Assembly (NCBI RefSeq): GCF_029051725.1
Contig: NZ_JAACFU010000008.1
Coordinates: forward strand, 310,001 to 374,000
From: Bradyrhizobium sp. CSS354
Lineage (GTDB): Bacteria > Pseudomonadota > Alphaproteobacteria > Rhizobiales > Xanthobacteraceae
DNA length: 64,000 nt
Reading direction: 5' to 3'
The position numbers were made by a program, and so were the translations under genes. The notes under the pieces were generated by a model that saw only the letters and a list, made by a program, of their open reading frames with translations, had not been told where the DNA came from and did not search any database. Positions within the stretch are counted from its first letter, which is position 1. Every line of letters starts with the position of its first letter. Below are positions 49,010 through 58,006 of this stretch, piece after piece.

Positions 49010-50143
49010 ATGCCCCCCTCTCCCGACCAGCCGCTTCGCATCCTGCACGCCGTGCGCGCTCCGGTCGGCGGCATCTTCCGCCACATCCTCGACGTCGCCA
49101 ACGGCCAGGTCGATCGTGGCCATCACGTCGGCATCCTCGCCGACAGTCTCACCGGCGGTGAGCGTGCCGACAAGGCCCTTGCCGAGCTCGCACCGCGGCT
49201 GAAGCTCGGTGTGCACCGGATGGCGATCCGCCGCGAACCGTCGCCTGACGATGTCCTGGTCTGGTTCCGCTTGCGGCGCCTGATCGCCACGCTCAAGCCC
49301 GACGTCATGCATGGCCACGGCGCCAAGGCCGGCGCTTTCATCCGCATGCGGCGGCGATCCGACGATACCATCCGCATCTACACCCCGCATGGCGGCTCGT
49401 TGCATTATCCCCTCAACACCTTCAAGGGCGAGTTTTACGCGCGGCTCGAACGTACGCTGATGGACGCGACCGACCTGTTCCTGTTCGAGAGCGCGTTTGC
49501 CCGCGACACCTATCAGCGCATCGTCGGCAAGCCGAAGGGCGTAGTGCATTGCGTCTTCAACGGCGTGACGCCGGAGGAATTCGAACCTGTCGTCATGGCC
49601 GACGACGCCACCGACCTCGCTTACGTCGGTGAGTTCAGGCACATCAAGGGCGCCGATCTGCTGGTCGAAGCGGTGGCGCGCCTGCACGAGGGAGGCAAGA
49701 AGGTCACACTGACGCTCGGCGGCGACGGCGAGGAGACCGCGGCCCTGAAAGCGCAGGTCGAGAGGCTGGGCCTCTCCAGTGCCATCCGCTTCATCGGTCA
49801 CGTCAAGGCGCGCTGCGGCTTCTCCAAGGGGCGGCTGCTGGTCGTTCCCTCGCGTGGCGATTCCATGCCCTATGTCGTGATCGAGGCCGGTGCCGCCGGC
49901 ATTCCGATGATTGCGGCCAAGATCGGCGGCATTCCCGAGATTTTCGGTGCGGAGAACCCGGCGCTGTTTGCGCCGAGCAACGCGGAAGCCATGGCAGAGG
50001 CGATTGCGGCCGCGCTCGACAATCCGCTGGGAACAGCGCAGCGCGCCTCGTCCCTTCGCGAGCGAATCTCCGCGCAATTCTCCCAGCAGGCGATGGTCGA
50101 CGGAGTGCTCGCGGGCTATCGCGACGCATTTGCCAATCATTAA
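49010..50143 (+). CDS. Glycosyltransferase family 4 (GT-B fold)
   Basis: A 377-residue enzyme with two Rossmann domains. The N-terminal domain opens LRILHAVRAPVGGIFRHILD; the C-terminal donor-binding domain has LAYVGEFRHIKGADLLVEAV and the EX7E-type segment PSRGDSMPYVVIEAGAAGIP. It adds a sugar from a nucleotide-sugar donor to the lipid-linked exopolysaccharide unit. Sugar and linkage unknown. ATG 49010 lacks a good Shine-Dalgarno; TTG 49004 is possible. The gene starts the rightward EPS operon with the initiating transferase 119 bases downstream. Confidence 0.9.
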   Translation: MPPSPDQPLRILHAVRAPVGGIFRHILDVANGQVDRGHHVGILADSLTGGERADKALAELAPRLKLGVHRMAIRREPSPDDVLVWFRLRRLIATLKPDVMHGHGAKAGAFIRMRRRSDDTIRIYTPHGGSLHYPLNTFKGEFYARLERTLMDATDLFLFESAFARDTYQRIVGKPKGVVHCVFNGVTPEEFEPVVMADDATDLAYVGEFRHIKGADLLVEAVARLHEGGKKVTLTLGGDGEETAALKAQVERLGLSSAIRFIGHVKARCGFSKGRLLVVPSRGDSMPYVVIEAGAAGIPMIAAKIGGIPEIFGAENPALFAPSNAEAMAEAIAAALDNPLGTAQRASSLRERISAQFSQQAMVDGVLAGYRDAFANH

Positions 50144-50262
50144 CCATCCTTAAGACCGCTTTAGAGAATCTTCCGATTTGTCCGATAATCCGAGACCCAG
50201 GGGATGCTCGCCCGGGGCGCAAGGATGCGCCCCGCGGGTTTTTGGAATGGACGTGGACGCCC

Positions 50263-51813
50263 GTGGAACCGCTCAACGCACGCTCGATGCTCGATGCCGC
50301 GACCAGCGCTGCGGCGAAGCCGGCTGACCGGCCCTTTGTGGAGCGCCGCCAGCGGCTCTCGCCCGCCGCGCTCGACGTCGTCAACCAGAAGGTCGCTCGC
50401 GCCTATTCGCCGATCGTGATCACCGGCTTCGTACGCCTCGCCGATTTCGCGCTGCTGAGCCTCGTCGGCATCGTCCTCTATCTCGGCTATGTCATGCCGC
50501 ACGCCGGCTCCTTCAGCTGGATCTATCCCGCGCAGATCATCGCCGTCGCGGTTTCCGCCGTGGTCTGCTTCCAGGCCGCCGACATCTATCAGGTGCAGCT
50601 GTTCCGCGGTCAGCTCCGGCAGATGACGCGGATGATCTCGTCCTGGTCGTTCGTCTTCCTGCTGTTCATCGGCATCTCCTTCTTCGCCAAGTTCGGCAGC
50701 GAAATATCGCGGCTGTGGCTTGCGGCCTTCTACGTCCTCGGGCTCGCCGCGCTCCTCTGCGAGCGTCTGGTGCTGCGCTCGCTGGTGCGCGCCTGGGGGC
50801 GCGAGGGCCGGCTCGACCGCCGCACCATCATCGTCGGCTCCGACCGCAACGGCGAGCAATTGGTCGAGGCGCTGGAGGAGCAGGAGGATTCCGACATCCA
50901 CGTGCTCGGCGTGTTCGACGACCGCAACGACAGCCGCGCGCTCGACACCTGTGCCGGCGCGCGCAAGCTCGGCAAGGTCGACGACATCGTCGAGTTCGCC
51001 CGCCGCACCCGCGTCGATCTCGTGCTGTTCGCGCTGCCGATCTCCGCCGAGACGCGTATCCTGGAGATGCTGAAGAAGCTCTGGGTGCTGCCGGTGGATA
51101 TCCGCCTCTCCGCACACACCAACAAGCTGCGCTTCCGCCCCCGCTCCTATTCCTATATCGGCGAGGTGCCGACGCTGGACGTGTTCGAGGCGCCGATCAC
51201 CGACTGGGACCTGGTGATGAAATGGCTGTTCGACCGCGTCGTCGGCGCCCTCGCGCTGCTCGTGGCCTTGCCGATGATGGGATTGGTGGCGCTGGCCGTG
51301 AAGCTCGACAGCCCCGGCCCCGTGCTGTTCCGCCAAAAGCGCTTCGGCTTCAACAACGAGCGCATCGACGTCTACAAGTTCCGCTCGATGTACCATCATC
51401 AGGCTGATCCGACGGCCTCGAAGGTCGTGACCAAGAACGACTCGCGCGTCACCCGCGTCGGCCGCTTCATCCGCAAGACCAGCCTCGACGAGCTGCCGCA
51501 GCTCTTCAACGTGGTCTTCTCCGGCGACCTCTCTCTGGTAGGCCCGCGTCCGCATGCGGTGCAGGGCAAGCTGCAGAGCCGCCTGTTCGACGAAGCCGTC
51601 GACGGCTATTTCGCCCGCCACCGGGTCAAGCCCGGCATCACCGGCTGGGCCCAGATCAACGGCTGGCGCGGCGAGATCGACAATGAAGAAAAGATCCAGA
51701 AACGCGTCGAGTTCGACCTCTATTACATCGAAAACTGGTCGGTGCTGTTCGATCTCGTCATTCTGCTGAAGACGCCGATCTCGCTGCTGACCAAGAACGA
51801 GAACGCGTATTGA
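50263..51813 (+). CDS. Undecaprenyl-phosphate glycosylphosphotransferase (WbaP/ExoY-like), initiating EPS synthesis
   Basis: A protein of about 516 residues. Four or five N-terminal helices (for example FALLSLVGIVLYLGYVMP, IIAVAVSAVVCFQA) lead to a CoA-binding-like cytosolic part (RRTIIVGSDRNGEQLVEALE), a last helix (VVGALALLVALPMMGLVALA), and the conserved C-terminal catalytic domain with SPGPVLFRQKRFGFNN, SLDELPQLFNVVFSGDLSLV and GPRPHA. It moves a hexose-1-phosphate from a UDP-sugar to undecaprenyl phosphate, the first EPS step. The start is uncertain: GTG 50263 (VEPLNARSML) is preferred over TTG 50242. Confidence 0.9.
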   Translation: MEPLNARSMLDAATSAAAKPADRPFVERRQRLSPAALDVVNQKVARAYSPIVITGFVRLADFALLSLVGIVLYLGYVMPHAGSFSWIYPAQIIAVAVSAVVCFQAADIYQVQLFRGQLRQMTRMISSWSFVFLLFIGISFFAKFGSEISRLWLAAFYVLGLAALLCERLVLRSLVRAWGREGRLDRRTIIVGSDRNGEQLVEALEEQEDSDIHVLGVFDDRNDSRALDTCAGARKLGKVDDIVEFARRTRVDLVLFALPISAETRILEMLKKLWVLPVDIRLSAHTNKLRFRPRSYSYIGEVPTLDVFEAPITDWDLVMKWLFDRVVGALALLVALPMMGLVALAVKLDSPGPVLFRQKRFGFNNERIDVYKFRSMYHHQADPTASKVVTKNDSRVTRVGRFIRKTSLDELPQLFNVVFSGDLSLVGPRPHAVQGKLQSRLFDEAVDGYFARHRVKPGITGWAQINGWRGEIDNEEKIQKRVEFDLYYIENWSVLFDLVILLKTPISLLTKNENAY

Positions 51814-51825
51814 GTTGTGGATCCT

Positions 51826-51933
51826 CCGTCATGCCCTGCGAAAGCGGGGCATCCAGTACTCCGCGGCGCCAGTCGATTCCGCACTAGACGCCGCGGAGTA
51901 CTGGATCGCCCGGTCAAGCCGGGCGATGACAGC
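51826..51933. repeat. Palindromic intergenic repeat, family D
   Basis: CCGTCATGCCC at the left is mirrored by GGGCGATGACAGCGGG at the right; inner arms CCAGTACTCCGCGGCG and CGCCGCGGAGTACTGG are perfect. It lies 13 bases after the glycosylphosphotransferase stop and separates it from the ligase/polymerase gene on the same strand, so it may reduce read-through. Confidence 0.85.
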
Positions 51934-51976
51934 GGGATTTGTGGGCGTACCAGTTGCGTAAACGTATGAGCGTGTG

Positions 51977-53233
51977 ATGGCGTATGCGGCAACAGCCGGG
52001 GAGATGAATGCAGCGGTTCGCGCTGCGCCCGGCGTGCTGGCCCTCCAGCGCGCGCTGGTATGGCTGGTCGGCGCCTCCGGCGCGATCGTCTTCATCGAGC
52101 CGAGCCCCTACGAGATCGTGACGTTGCTAGCCACCGTCACCTTCTTCGCCACCGGCCTGCGTCTACGGCTCGCCCTGATGCCGCTGGTGCTGATGCTGAT
52201 CCTGCTCAATATCGGCTACACGATCAGCGCGATCCCGCTGTTCGAACAGTCCGAAGTGGTCAGCTGGATTGCGACCTCCTGGTACATGGCGGTGACGGTG
52301 GTGTTCTTCGCCATGGTCACGTCGGAGGACACCGCGGCCCGGCTCGACATGCTGCGCCGCGGGCTCGTGGTCGGCGCGATGGTCGCCTCGTTATTGGCAG
52401 TCGCCGGCTACTTCCACCTGGTTCCCGGCGGCGACGACCTCCTCACACTGTACGGGCGCGCGCGCGGCACCTTCAAGGATCCGAACGTGCTCGGCGCCTT
52501 CATGATCCTGCCGGCACTGTTCTCGCTGCAGAGCGTGGTTTCCGACAAGGCCGGCAAGGCCTTCCGCAACGTCATCGCCTTCGGCATCATGTCACTGGCG
52601 ATCCTGCTCGCGTTCTCCCGCGCCGCCTGGGGCGGGCTGGTGCTGACATCCGCCTTCATGCTGGCGCTGATGGTGCTGACCAGCCGCACCAACGCGCAGC
52701 GCTCGCGCATCATCGTCATGGCGATCCTGGCCGCGGTGCTGGGCCTCGCGCTGATCGCGGTGTTGATGTCCTTCGATTCCACCGCCGAGATGTTCAAGCA
52801 GCGCGCCAGCTTCGACCAGAGCTATGACGAAGGCCGCTTCGGCCGTTTCGGCCGGCACATCCTTGGTGCGGAGATGGCGCTCGACCTGCCGTTCGGCATC
52901 GGCCCTCTGCAATTCCACCGCTTCTTCCCCGAGGACACCCACAATTCCTATCTCAACGCCTTCATGTCGGGCGGCTGGCTGTCCGGCATCTGCTATCCCG
53001 CGCTGGTCTTCACGACCGTCATCATGGGTGTCAGGCACATCTTCGTGCCGGTGCCCTGGCAGCGCGCTTATCTCGCGGTGTTCTCCGCCTTCGTCGGCAC
53101 CGTCGGCGAAAGCTTCGTGATCGACACCGACCACTGGCGGCATTTCTGGATGATGCTGGGCGCGATGTGGGGCATGATCGCGGCTGCGCAGATCTACAAG
53201 GCTAGGGCTCGCGACGAAGCTTCTTCAGCTTGA
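51977..53233 (+). CDS. O-antigen ligase/polymerase-like membrane protein
   Basis: A 418-residue protein with 10-12 hydrophobic segments (for example LMPLVLMLILLNIGYTIS, MAVTVVFFAMVTS, AILLAFSRAAWGGLVLTSAF). The RGTFKDPNVLGAFMI segment and the long periplasmic loop near residues 260-330 (IGPLQFHRFFPEDTHNSYLN) fit the Wzy_C/O-antigen ligase family; the His in the loop is at the position expected for catalysis. It would polymerise or ligate the exopolysaccharide units. Start may be GTG 51974. Its 3' end overlaps the convergent MarR gene by 32 bases. Confidence 0.85.
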   Translation: MAYAATAGEMNAAVRAAPGVLALQRALVWLVGASGAIVFIEPSPYEIVTLLATVTFFATGLRLRLALMPLVLMLILLNIGYTISAIPLFEQSEVVSWIATSWYMAVTVVFFAMVTSEDTAARLDMLRRGLVVGAMVASLLAVAGYFHLVPGGDDLLTLYGRARGTFKDPNVLGAFMILPALFSLQSVVSDKAGKAFRNVIAFGIMSLAILLAFSRAAWGGLVLTSAFMLALMVLTSRTNAQRSRIIVMAILAAVLGLALIAVLMSFDSTAEMFKQRASFDQSYDEGRFGRFGRHILGAEMALDLPFGIGPLQFHRFFPEDTHNSYLNAFMSGGWLSGICYPALVFTTVIMGVRHIFVPVPWQRAYLAVFSAFVGTVGESFVIDTDHWRHFWMMLGAMWGMIAAAQIYKARARDEASSA

Positions 53234-53729
53234 GAGTGGGACGCTTTTCCGGCGGCGTATCGAGCAGACCCTTCAGCGCCGCGGTTGCCGCGAGCACACC
53301 CTTGTAGCCCTCGGTCGCGAAACGCAGCAGCAGGCGTAGTTCCTCGTCGGAATAGGTATTGAACACCTTCTCCATTGCCCGTTGCATCGGCACGTAGAAC
53401 TGGCCGATCTTCATGGCTGCTTCCGGCACGACGGCAATGAAAACCTTGCGCCGGTCGTTTTCATCCCGCTCGCGGCGCACCAGGCCTGCCTTTTCGAGCC
53501 GGTCGACCACGCCGGTGATGGCGCCCGTCGTCAGGCCCGTGACCTCGGCGAGCCGGCCGGCGGTGACGCGTCCCTCGAGATAGAGGATGTCCATGCATTC
53601 GAGGTCGGAATTGGCAATTCCGGCAACGTTCGCAACGGTCTGGCCGTAGAGCACGCCCTGCGCAGACGACCTGCGCATCGCCTCCTCGAGCTCCCGCAGC
53701 AGCGCAGCGCGCGCCTTCGTCCTTGACAA
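53202..53729 (-). CDS. MarR-family transcriptional regulator
   Basis: A 175-residue dimeric winged-helix repressor. The recognition region is AGRLAEVTGLTTGAITGVVD (about residues 58-77) and the wing is RRERDENDRRKVFIAVV, including the conserved DxRR. N- and C-terminal helices form the dimer. The only start that gives the family length is TTG 53729, with GGGG upstream. It is divergent from the FAD-monooxygenase gene, and a 15-bp perfect palindrome lies between them, so it most likely represses that gene and itself until a phenolic or related ligand binds. Confidence 0.86.
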   Translation of the reverse strand: MSRTKARAALLRELEEAMRRSSAQGVLYGQTVANVAGIANSDLECMDILYLEGRVTAGRLAEVTGLTTGAITGVVDRLEKAGLVRRERDENDRRKVFIAVVPEAAMKIGQFYVPMQRAMEKVFNTYSDEELRLLLRFATEGYKGVLAATAALKGLLDTPPEKRPTLKLKKLRREP

Positions 53730-53742
53730 GGTAGACCCCGTA

Positions 53743-53773
53743 TCTTAGTCGATATATATCTTAGTCACTAAGA
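53743..53773. promoter_or_regulatory. Candidate MarR operator
   Basis: TCTTAGTCACTAAGA at 53759-53773 is a perfect 15-bp palindrome. TCTTAGTC is also found at 53743-53750, 16 bases earlier, which gives a second half-site. It lies between the divergent MarR and FAD-monooxygenase genes, where a MarR dimer would block both promoters. Confidence 0.75.
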
Positions 53774-53824
53774 GATTTAGCGACCGTAATTCTCCTAGCA
53801 CCACGGAAACGTCGGGAGCAAGCC

Positions 53825-55021
53825 ATGTCCTATCGTCCTCGCAAGGCCCTGATCATCGGCGCCGGCATCGCCGGCCCCGTCGCGGCGGTCCTGCTGCGCC
53901 GCGCCGGCATCGAGTCCGCGATCTACGAGGCCTGGCCCTATTCGAAAGGCATCGGCGGCGGCCTTCAGATCGCGCCGAACGGCATGCAGATCATGGACGA
54001 GATCGGCCTTTCGAATGAGCTGATCAGCCGCGGCTCGATCGCGGAATCGTTCGACTTCTATTCGCAAGGCGGAGAGCGGCTCGGCTCGATCAACCGCGAC
54101 ATGGCGCGGCGCTACGGCCAGCCCGCGGTCAATGTCTGCCGCGCCACGCTGAACGAGATGCTGATCGACAAGGCCTGGTGCGCATGCGTTTCACTCTATT
54201 TCGAGAAGCGCCTGATCAAGATCGAAGATCGCGGCGACCAGCCGATCATCGCCTACTTCGCCGACGGCACCACGGCCGAAGGCGACTTCCTGATCGGCGC
54301 CGACGGCGTGCACTCGGTGACGCGCCGCCAGGTGGTGCCGGACGGGCCGCAGCCGTTCGACACCGGACTGATCGGCTTCGGCGGCTTCGTGTCGCATGCC
54401 GTCCTCGATGGCAGGCCGATTGGCCGGCACGTCGAGACCACGTTTGGACAGAGCGGCTTCTTCGGCTACGGCTATTGCAGCCCCGATCCGGACGACGGCG
54501 TGATGTGGTGGAGCACGCAGCCGGCGCACGGCATGGACGCGGCGATGTTTCGCGCGCTCGACCATGCAACGCTGAAGCAGCACCTGCGCGGCTTCCACCG
54601 CAGCTGGCACGATCCAATCCCTGGCATCATCGAGGCAGCCGAGAACATCGTGGTCACCGACACGCTCGACGTCGCCACCCTGCCGACCTGGTCGCGCAAG
54701 CGCTCGCTGCTGATCGGCGATGCCGCCCATGCGACCAGCCCCCATGCCGGCCAGGGCGCCTCGCTCGCGCTGGAGGATGCGATGCGCCTCGCCCGGTTGA
54801 TGCAGCAAGGCCAGGAGCTCGGCGCCACCTTCCAGGCCTTCGAGGCCGAACGGCGCCCGCGCACGGAAAAGATCGTCGCCATGGCCCGCCGCAACGGCAA
54901 CAGCAAGCGCGAGTTCAGCGCCACCGGCGCGTGGATCCGCAATCAGATGATGAAATGGCTGCTGCCGCTGGGCGCGAAGGGCATGGATTTCATGTACGCG
55001 TACGACGCGCGGGCGGTGTAG
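53825..55021 (+). CDS. FAD-dependent monooxygenase (aromatic-ring hydroxylase-like)
   Basis: A 398-residue flavoprotein. The ADP-binding motif GxGxxG is in LIIGAGIAGPVAAVLLRR at the N-terminus; the DG motif is LIGADGVHSVTRR (about residue 160); and GDAAHATSPHAGQGASLALE (about residue 300) is the second FAD motif typical of class A hydroxylases such as 6-hydroxynicotinate and salicylate hydroxylases. It inserts one oxygen atom into an aromatic or similar substrate using NAD(P)H. Controlled, by layout, by the divergent MarR gene. Substrate unknown. Confidence 0.9.
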   Translation: MSYRPRKALIIGAGIAGPVAAVLLRRAGIESAIYEAWPYSKGIGGGLQIAPNGMQIMDEIGLSNELISRGSIAESFDFYSQGGERLGSINRDMARRYGQPAVNVCRATLNEMLIDKAWCACVSLYFEKRLIKIEDRGDQPIIAYFADGTTAEGDFLIGADGVHSVTRRQVVPDGPQPFDTGLIGFGGFVSHAVLDGRPIGRHVETTFGQSGFFGYGYCSPDPDDGVMWWSTQPAHGMDAAMFRALDHATLKQHLRGFHRSWHDPIPGIIEAAENIVVTDTLDVATLPTWSRKRSLLIGDAAHATSPHAGQGASLALEDAMRLARLMQQGQELGATFQAFEAERRPRTEKIVAMARRNGNSKREFSATGAWIRNQMMKWLLPLGAKGMDFMYAYDARAV

Positions 55022-55033
55022 TGGCACGGTGCA

Positions 55034-55124
55034 GTAGGGTGGGCAAAGGCGCAACGCGCGGTGCCCACCATCTCCCCGCAATCGCGAGAGACGTGGTGGG
55101 CACGCTTCGCTCTGCCCACCCTAC
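55034..55124. repeat. Palindromic intergenic repeat, family E
   Basis: GTAGGGTGGGCA is mirrored by TGCCCACCCTAC, with inner arms GTGCCCACCA and TGGTGGGCAC. It fills the gap between two convergent genes. GTAGGGTGGGCA is a very common dispersed repeat end in Bradyrhizobium-type genomes. Confidence 0.85.
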
Positions 55125-55129
55125 GGAAG

Positions 55130-56314
55130 CTACGTCTGGGCCTCCACCGCGAACGTCAGCCCCGCGTTCTCGACCAGCCGCTTGATCAGCTTGTGCTGCA
55201 TCGCCGCGCCCGGGGTCCAGAAGCCGGCTGCGACGTCGGTCGTGTCACGCAGCATGCAGATGGCGCATTCGGAGATCATCTTCGAGGTCGAGCCGTAGCC
55301 GGGATCGCGGTCACCGGTGACGCCGGCGCGTACCATGCGGCCATCGGGTGCGATCGCGATATAGAGCAGATCGAAGAGACCGTTTTCGCGCTCTTCCTTC
55401 GACGGGCCCTCGCCCGGCTTCGGTGCGTCGGGGCCGGTCTTGCCCGCATTGGCAGCCATCACGAGCTTGGCGGTGGCCTCGCCCTTCTCGCCGGGACCGG
55501 TCAGGACCATCTCGTCGTAGACGAAGTCCTGGCCGTAGGGGAATCCCATCAGCATGTTGGAGCGGTGAACGTTGCGCGTGTTGATCAGCGCCATCATGAA
55601 CGGCGCCCCCCAGGATTGCAGATCCTCCTCGAAAGCTGCCCTGTTGCCTTTCGGCTGCTTCGGGCCGCTGAAGCCGGGCGTCAGCGCAAAATGATCGTTG
55701 AGAATGGCGACAAGGCTGAGATCCTTCGCCACGGCATCGAAGGTCGCCTTCGCGCTCGCGGCGGTGCCGCCCGAGAGCGTGCCGCGCATGTCGCGCACGC
55801 GGCCCTTCACGCGCGGGGCCGGCGCGCCGAAGACACGTTTGGCCTCTTTCTGGACGAAGAACGTACCGAGCTCGAACGGCACGGAATCGTAGCCGCACGA
55901 AAACACGATCCGCGCGCCGCTCTCTTTTGCGGCCGCCTCGTACTTGTCGATCATCTGGCGCATCCAGATCGGCTCGCCGCAGAGATCGAAATAGTCCGTG
56001 CCCGTGACCACGCAGGCCGCGAGCAGTTCCTCACCATAGAGCTGATACGGGCCCACTGTGGTGATCACCGACATCGTCTGCTCCGCCATCGCCTTCAGCG
56101 AAGCCGCATCCGACGCATCCGCGACAATCAGCGCCGTATTCCCGGGCGCGCCGATCGCATCGCGGACCGATTTCAGCTTGCCGAGGCTGCGGCCTGCCAT
56201 CGCCCATTTGAGCGAATGGTCGCTCTTGTAATGCTGGGTCAGGTATTCGGCGACGAGCTGGCCGGTAAAACCGGTCGCGCCATAGACGACGATGTCGAAT
56301 TTCGCAGAGCTCAT
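55130..56314 (-). CDS. Saccharopine dehydrogenase-like NADP-binding reductase (trans-acting enoyl reductase type)
   Basis: A 394-residue protein. It starts with a Rossmann motif VVYGATGFTGQLVAEYL; the first ~130 residues bind NAD(P). The remainder resembles the saccharopine dehydrogenase C-terminal region as found in the enoyl reductases acting in trans with polyketide synthases or as lipid oxidoreductases. The conserved CGYDSVPFELGTFF segment lies near residue 150. Its substrate here is unknown. It is followed on the reverse strand upstream by the DUF169 gene with 14 bases between, so these two are likely cotranscribed. Confidence 0.82.
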   Translation of the reverse strand: MSSAKFDIVVYGATGFTGQLVAEYLTQHYKSDHSLKWAMAGRSLGKLKSVRDAIGAPGNTALIVADASDAASLKAMAEQTMSVITTVGPYQLYGEELLAACVVTGTDYFDLCGEPIWMRQMIDKYEAAAKESGARIVFSCGYDSVPFELGTFFVQKEAKRVFGAPAPRVKGRVRDMRGTLSGGTAASAKATFDAVAKDLSLVAILNDHFALTPGFSGPKQPKGNRAAFEEDLQSWGAPFMMALINTRNVHRSNMLMGFPYGQDFVYDEMVLTGPGEKGEATAKLVMAANAGKTGPDAPKPGEGPSKEERENGLFDLLYIAIAPDGRMVRAGVTGDRDPGYGSTSKMISECAICMLRDTTDVAAGFWTPGAAMQHKLIKRLVENAGLTFAVEAQT

Positions 56315-56328
56315 GGTCGGCCTTTACT

Positions 56329-57111
56329 TTATTTCTTCGCGTAGCTCACGCCCATGCCGGCACGGACATCGCTTTGAATACCATAGGGCGGGATCGGATA
56401 ACGCAGGCCGTTCTTCGCCAACGCCTTCATGCCCACAACCGCCTTCGCGAGATGTTCCGGCTTCAGGGCCATCAGCATCTCCTCGTCCGGCACGCCGCCA
56501 TAGCGCCGTTCGGCATAGCATGGCAAGGACAGGCTGGGCTCACCGCTCTTGAGCGCCCTGCCCCAGGAATCGGCGCAAGCGGTCTCGCCGACCACGCCCC
56601 ATTCGAACTTCTTGTAGCCGGTATATTGCAGCCCGTTGATCAGGATGATCATCTGCCCCGGCGTCGCATAGACGAGACAAATGTCCGGCGGATCGAGCCG
56701 GCCGCTCGCCAGCGGACTGACCGCGAGCGCCTGATATTGCCCGAACGGAACCACGTCCAGCGCCTCCTGGCGCTTGCGTGCGTCCTCCGCCGTGCCGTGC
56801 CAGACCCCGACATAGTTTTCGCCGGCGAGCCATTTCTCGTCCTGCGGTGCAAGGCCGATCACCGCGCGGCATTGCGCGCCGACGAGATCGTCGGCGGTGA
56901 TGCCCACGGTCCAGCCCAGACGCGCCGCCATGCTGACGATCTGGTCGGTGGTGTGGACCGCGGTCGGCCGCCGGATTTTCGGGATTGCCTCCATGTCCGC
57001 GGTACGCGCGAACAGCTTCATGCCGATCACCGTGGTCTTCAGCCGCAACAGGCCGTTGAGATCGGCGACGAGGCCGGCAAGATCGATGCGGTCTGCACTC
57101 TGCTGTTGCAT
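56329..57111 (-). CDS. DUF169 domain protein
   Basis: A 260-residue protein of the DUF169 family: an N-terminal helix region (LAGLVADLNGLLRLKTTVIG), a Cys-containing segment (VGAQCRAVIGLA), and a conserved region around YATPGQMIILINGLQYTGYK. No activity is established for the family; some members are near iron-sulfur or nitrogen-related genes. It starts upstream of the saccharopine dehydrogenase-like gene in a probable operon. Confidence 0.82.
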   Translation of the reverse strand: MQQQSADRIDLAGLVADLNGLLRLKTTVIGMKLFARTADMEAIPKIRRPTAVHTTDQIVSMAARLGWTVGITADDLVGAQCRAVIGLAPQDEKWLAGENYVGVWHGTAEDARKRQEALDVVPFGQYQALAVSPLASGRLDPPDICLVYATPGQMIILINGLQYTGYKKFEWGVVGETACADSWGRALKSGEPSLSLPCYAERRYGGVPDEEMLMALKPEHLAKAVVGMKALAKNGLRYPIPPYGIQSDVRAGMGVSYAKK

Positions 57112-57167
57112 GGCGTCCTCCCGGCCGGCAGTCGCGCGCCGGCGCTGTTATTGTTTCTTGAACGGTT

Positions 57168-57935
57168 CTAGTCCTTCGCCGGCCCCGGGAGCAACTCGCC
57201 GGTCCGGCCCATCAGGCGGTAGGCGACGAGCCCGATCCATTCGCGCACGGCGACCTCGGTTCGGCGGAGCCCGTCCGTGGCGACATTGGTGAAAGAGAGA
57301 AGATCGTCACGCCCGCCCATTCGCCAGTCCACGGGATAGGCTTCGACGTCAAATCCCGCCTTGCGAAAGATCCCCATCGAACGCGGCATGTGAAAGGCAG
57401 AGGTGACCAGGAGCCAGCGTTCGCCCGGTTTGGGCGCCACCAATTGTTTGGTGAAGATGGCGTTCTCGTAGGTGTTGCGAGAGTCCCGCTCGAGGATCAG
57501 GCGCTGCTTCGCGATACCCAGGTTCTCCAGGATCGGCGCGGAGTAGTCCGCCTCCCGGGAGTCCGTCGAAACCAGGTTCGCGGTGCCCCCGGTGAAAACA
57601 ATACGCGTGTTCGGATAGCGGCGCGCGAGCTCAGCCGGCGCAAACAGGCGACCGGCCGCGTGCGCGACGACCGGCGTGCGGTGCGCCGCCGACAGATCGG
57701 TGTCGACGGAGCCGCCGAGCACGATGATGCCGTCGGGCGCACCGCGCGACGGATCCCACGGCGCAAAACGCGACTCCAGCGGATAGAGCAAAAGGTTGCC
57801 GAGCGGCGAGAACGCGGCGAGCGCCAGCAGGATCAGCGTGGCCGCGGCGAGCTTGCGGCCGAATGCGGCAAAGCGCGTCGCCATCAGGACCACCGAGACG
57901 ATTCCGAGCTCGATCATCAAGTTGATCGGCAGCAC
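57168..57935 (-). CDS. YdcF/ElyC-like DUF218 membrane protein
   Basis: A protein of at least 255 residues with two N-terminal helices (MIELGIVSVVLMATRFAAFG, LAAATLILLALAAFSPLG), then the DUF218 domain: GIIVLGGSVDTDL, ANLVSTDSREADYSAPILEN, SRNTYENAIFTKQL and WLLVTSAFHMPRSMGIFRKA. ElyC, the best known member, acts in envelope polysaccharide precursor metabolism. GTG 57935 truncates the usual first helix; in frame upstream, a non-standard CTG at 57971 with GAGG before it would give LFLLSKTLGTAVLPINL. So the true start is uncertain. Confidence 0.8.
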   Translation of the reverse strand: MLPINLMIELGIVSVVLMATRFAAFGRKLAAATLILLALAAFSPLGNLLLYPLESRFAPWDPSRGAPDGIIVLGGSVDTDLSAAHRTPVVAHAAGRLFAPAELARRYPNTRIVFTGGTANLVSTDSREADYSAPILENLGIAKQRLILERDSRNTYENAIFTKQLVAPKPGERWLLVTSAFHMPRSMGIFRKAGFDVEAYPVDWRMGGRDDLLSFTNVATDGLRRTEVAVREWIGLVAYRLMGRTGELLPGPAKD

Positions 57936-58006
57936 CGCGGTGCCGAGGGTCTTTGACAGGAGAAAAAGCAGGGGAGCCTCGCTGGAATGATCGTACCCGT
58001 TGCGCG

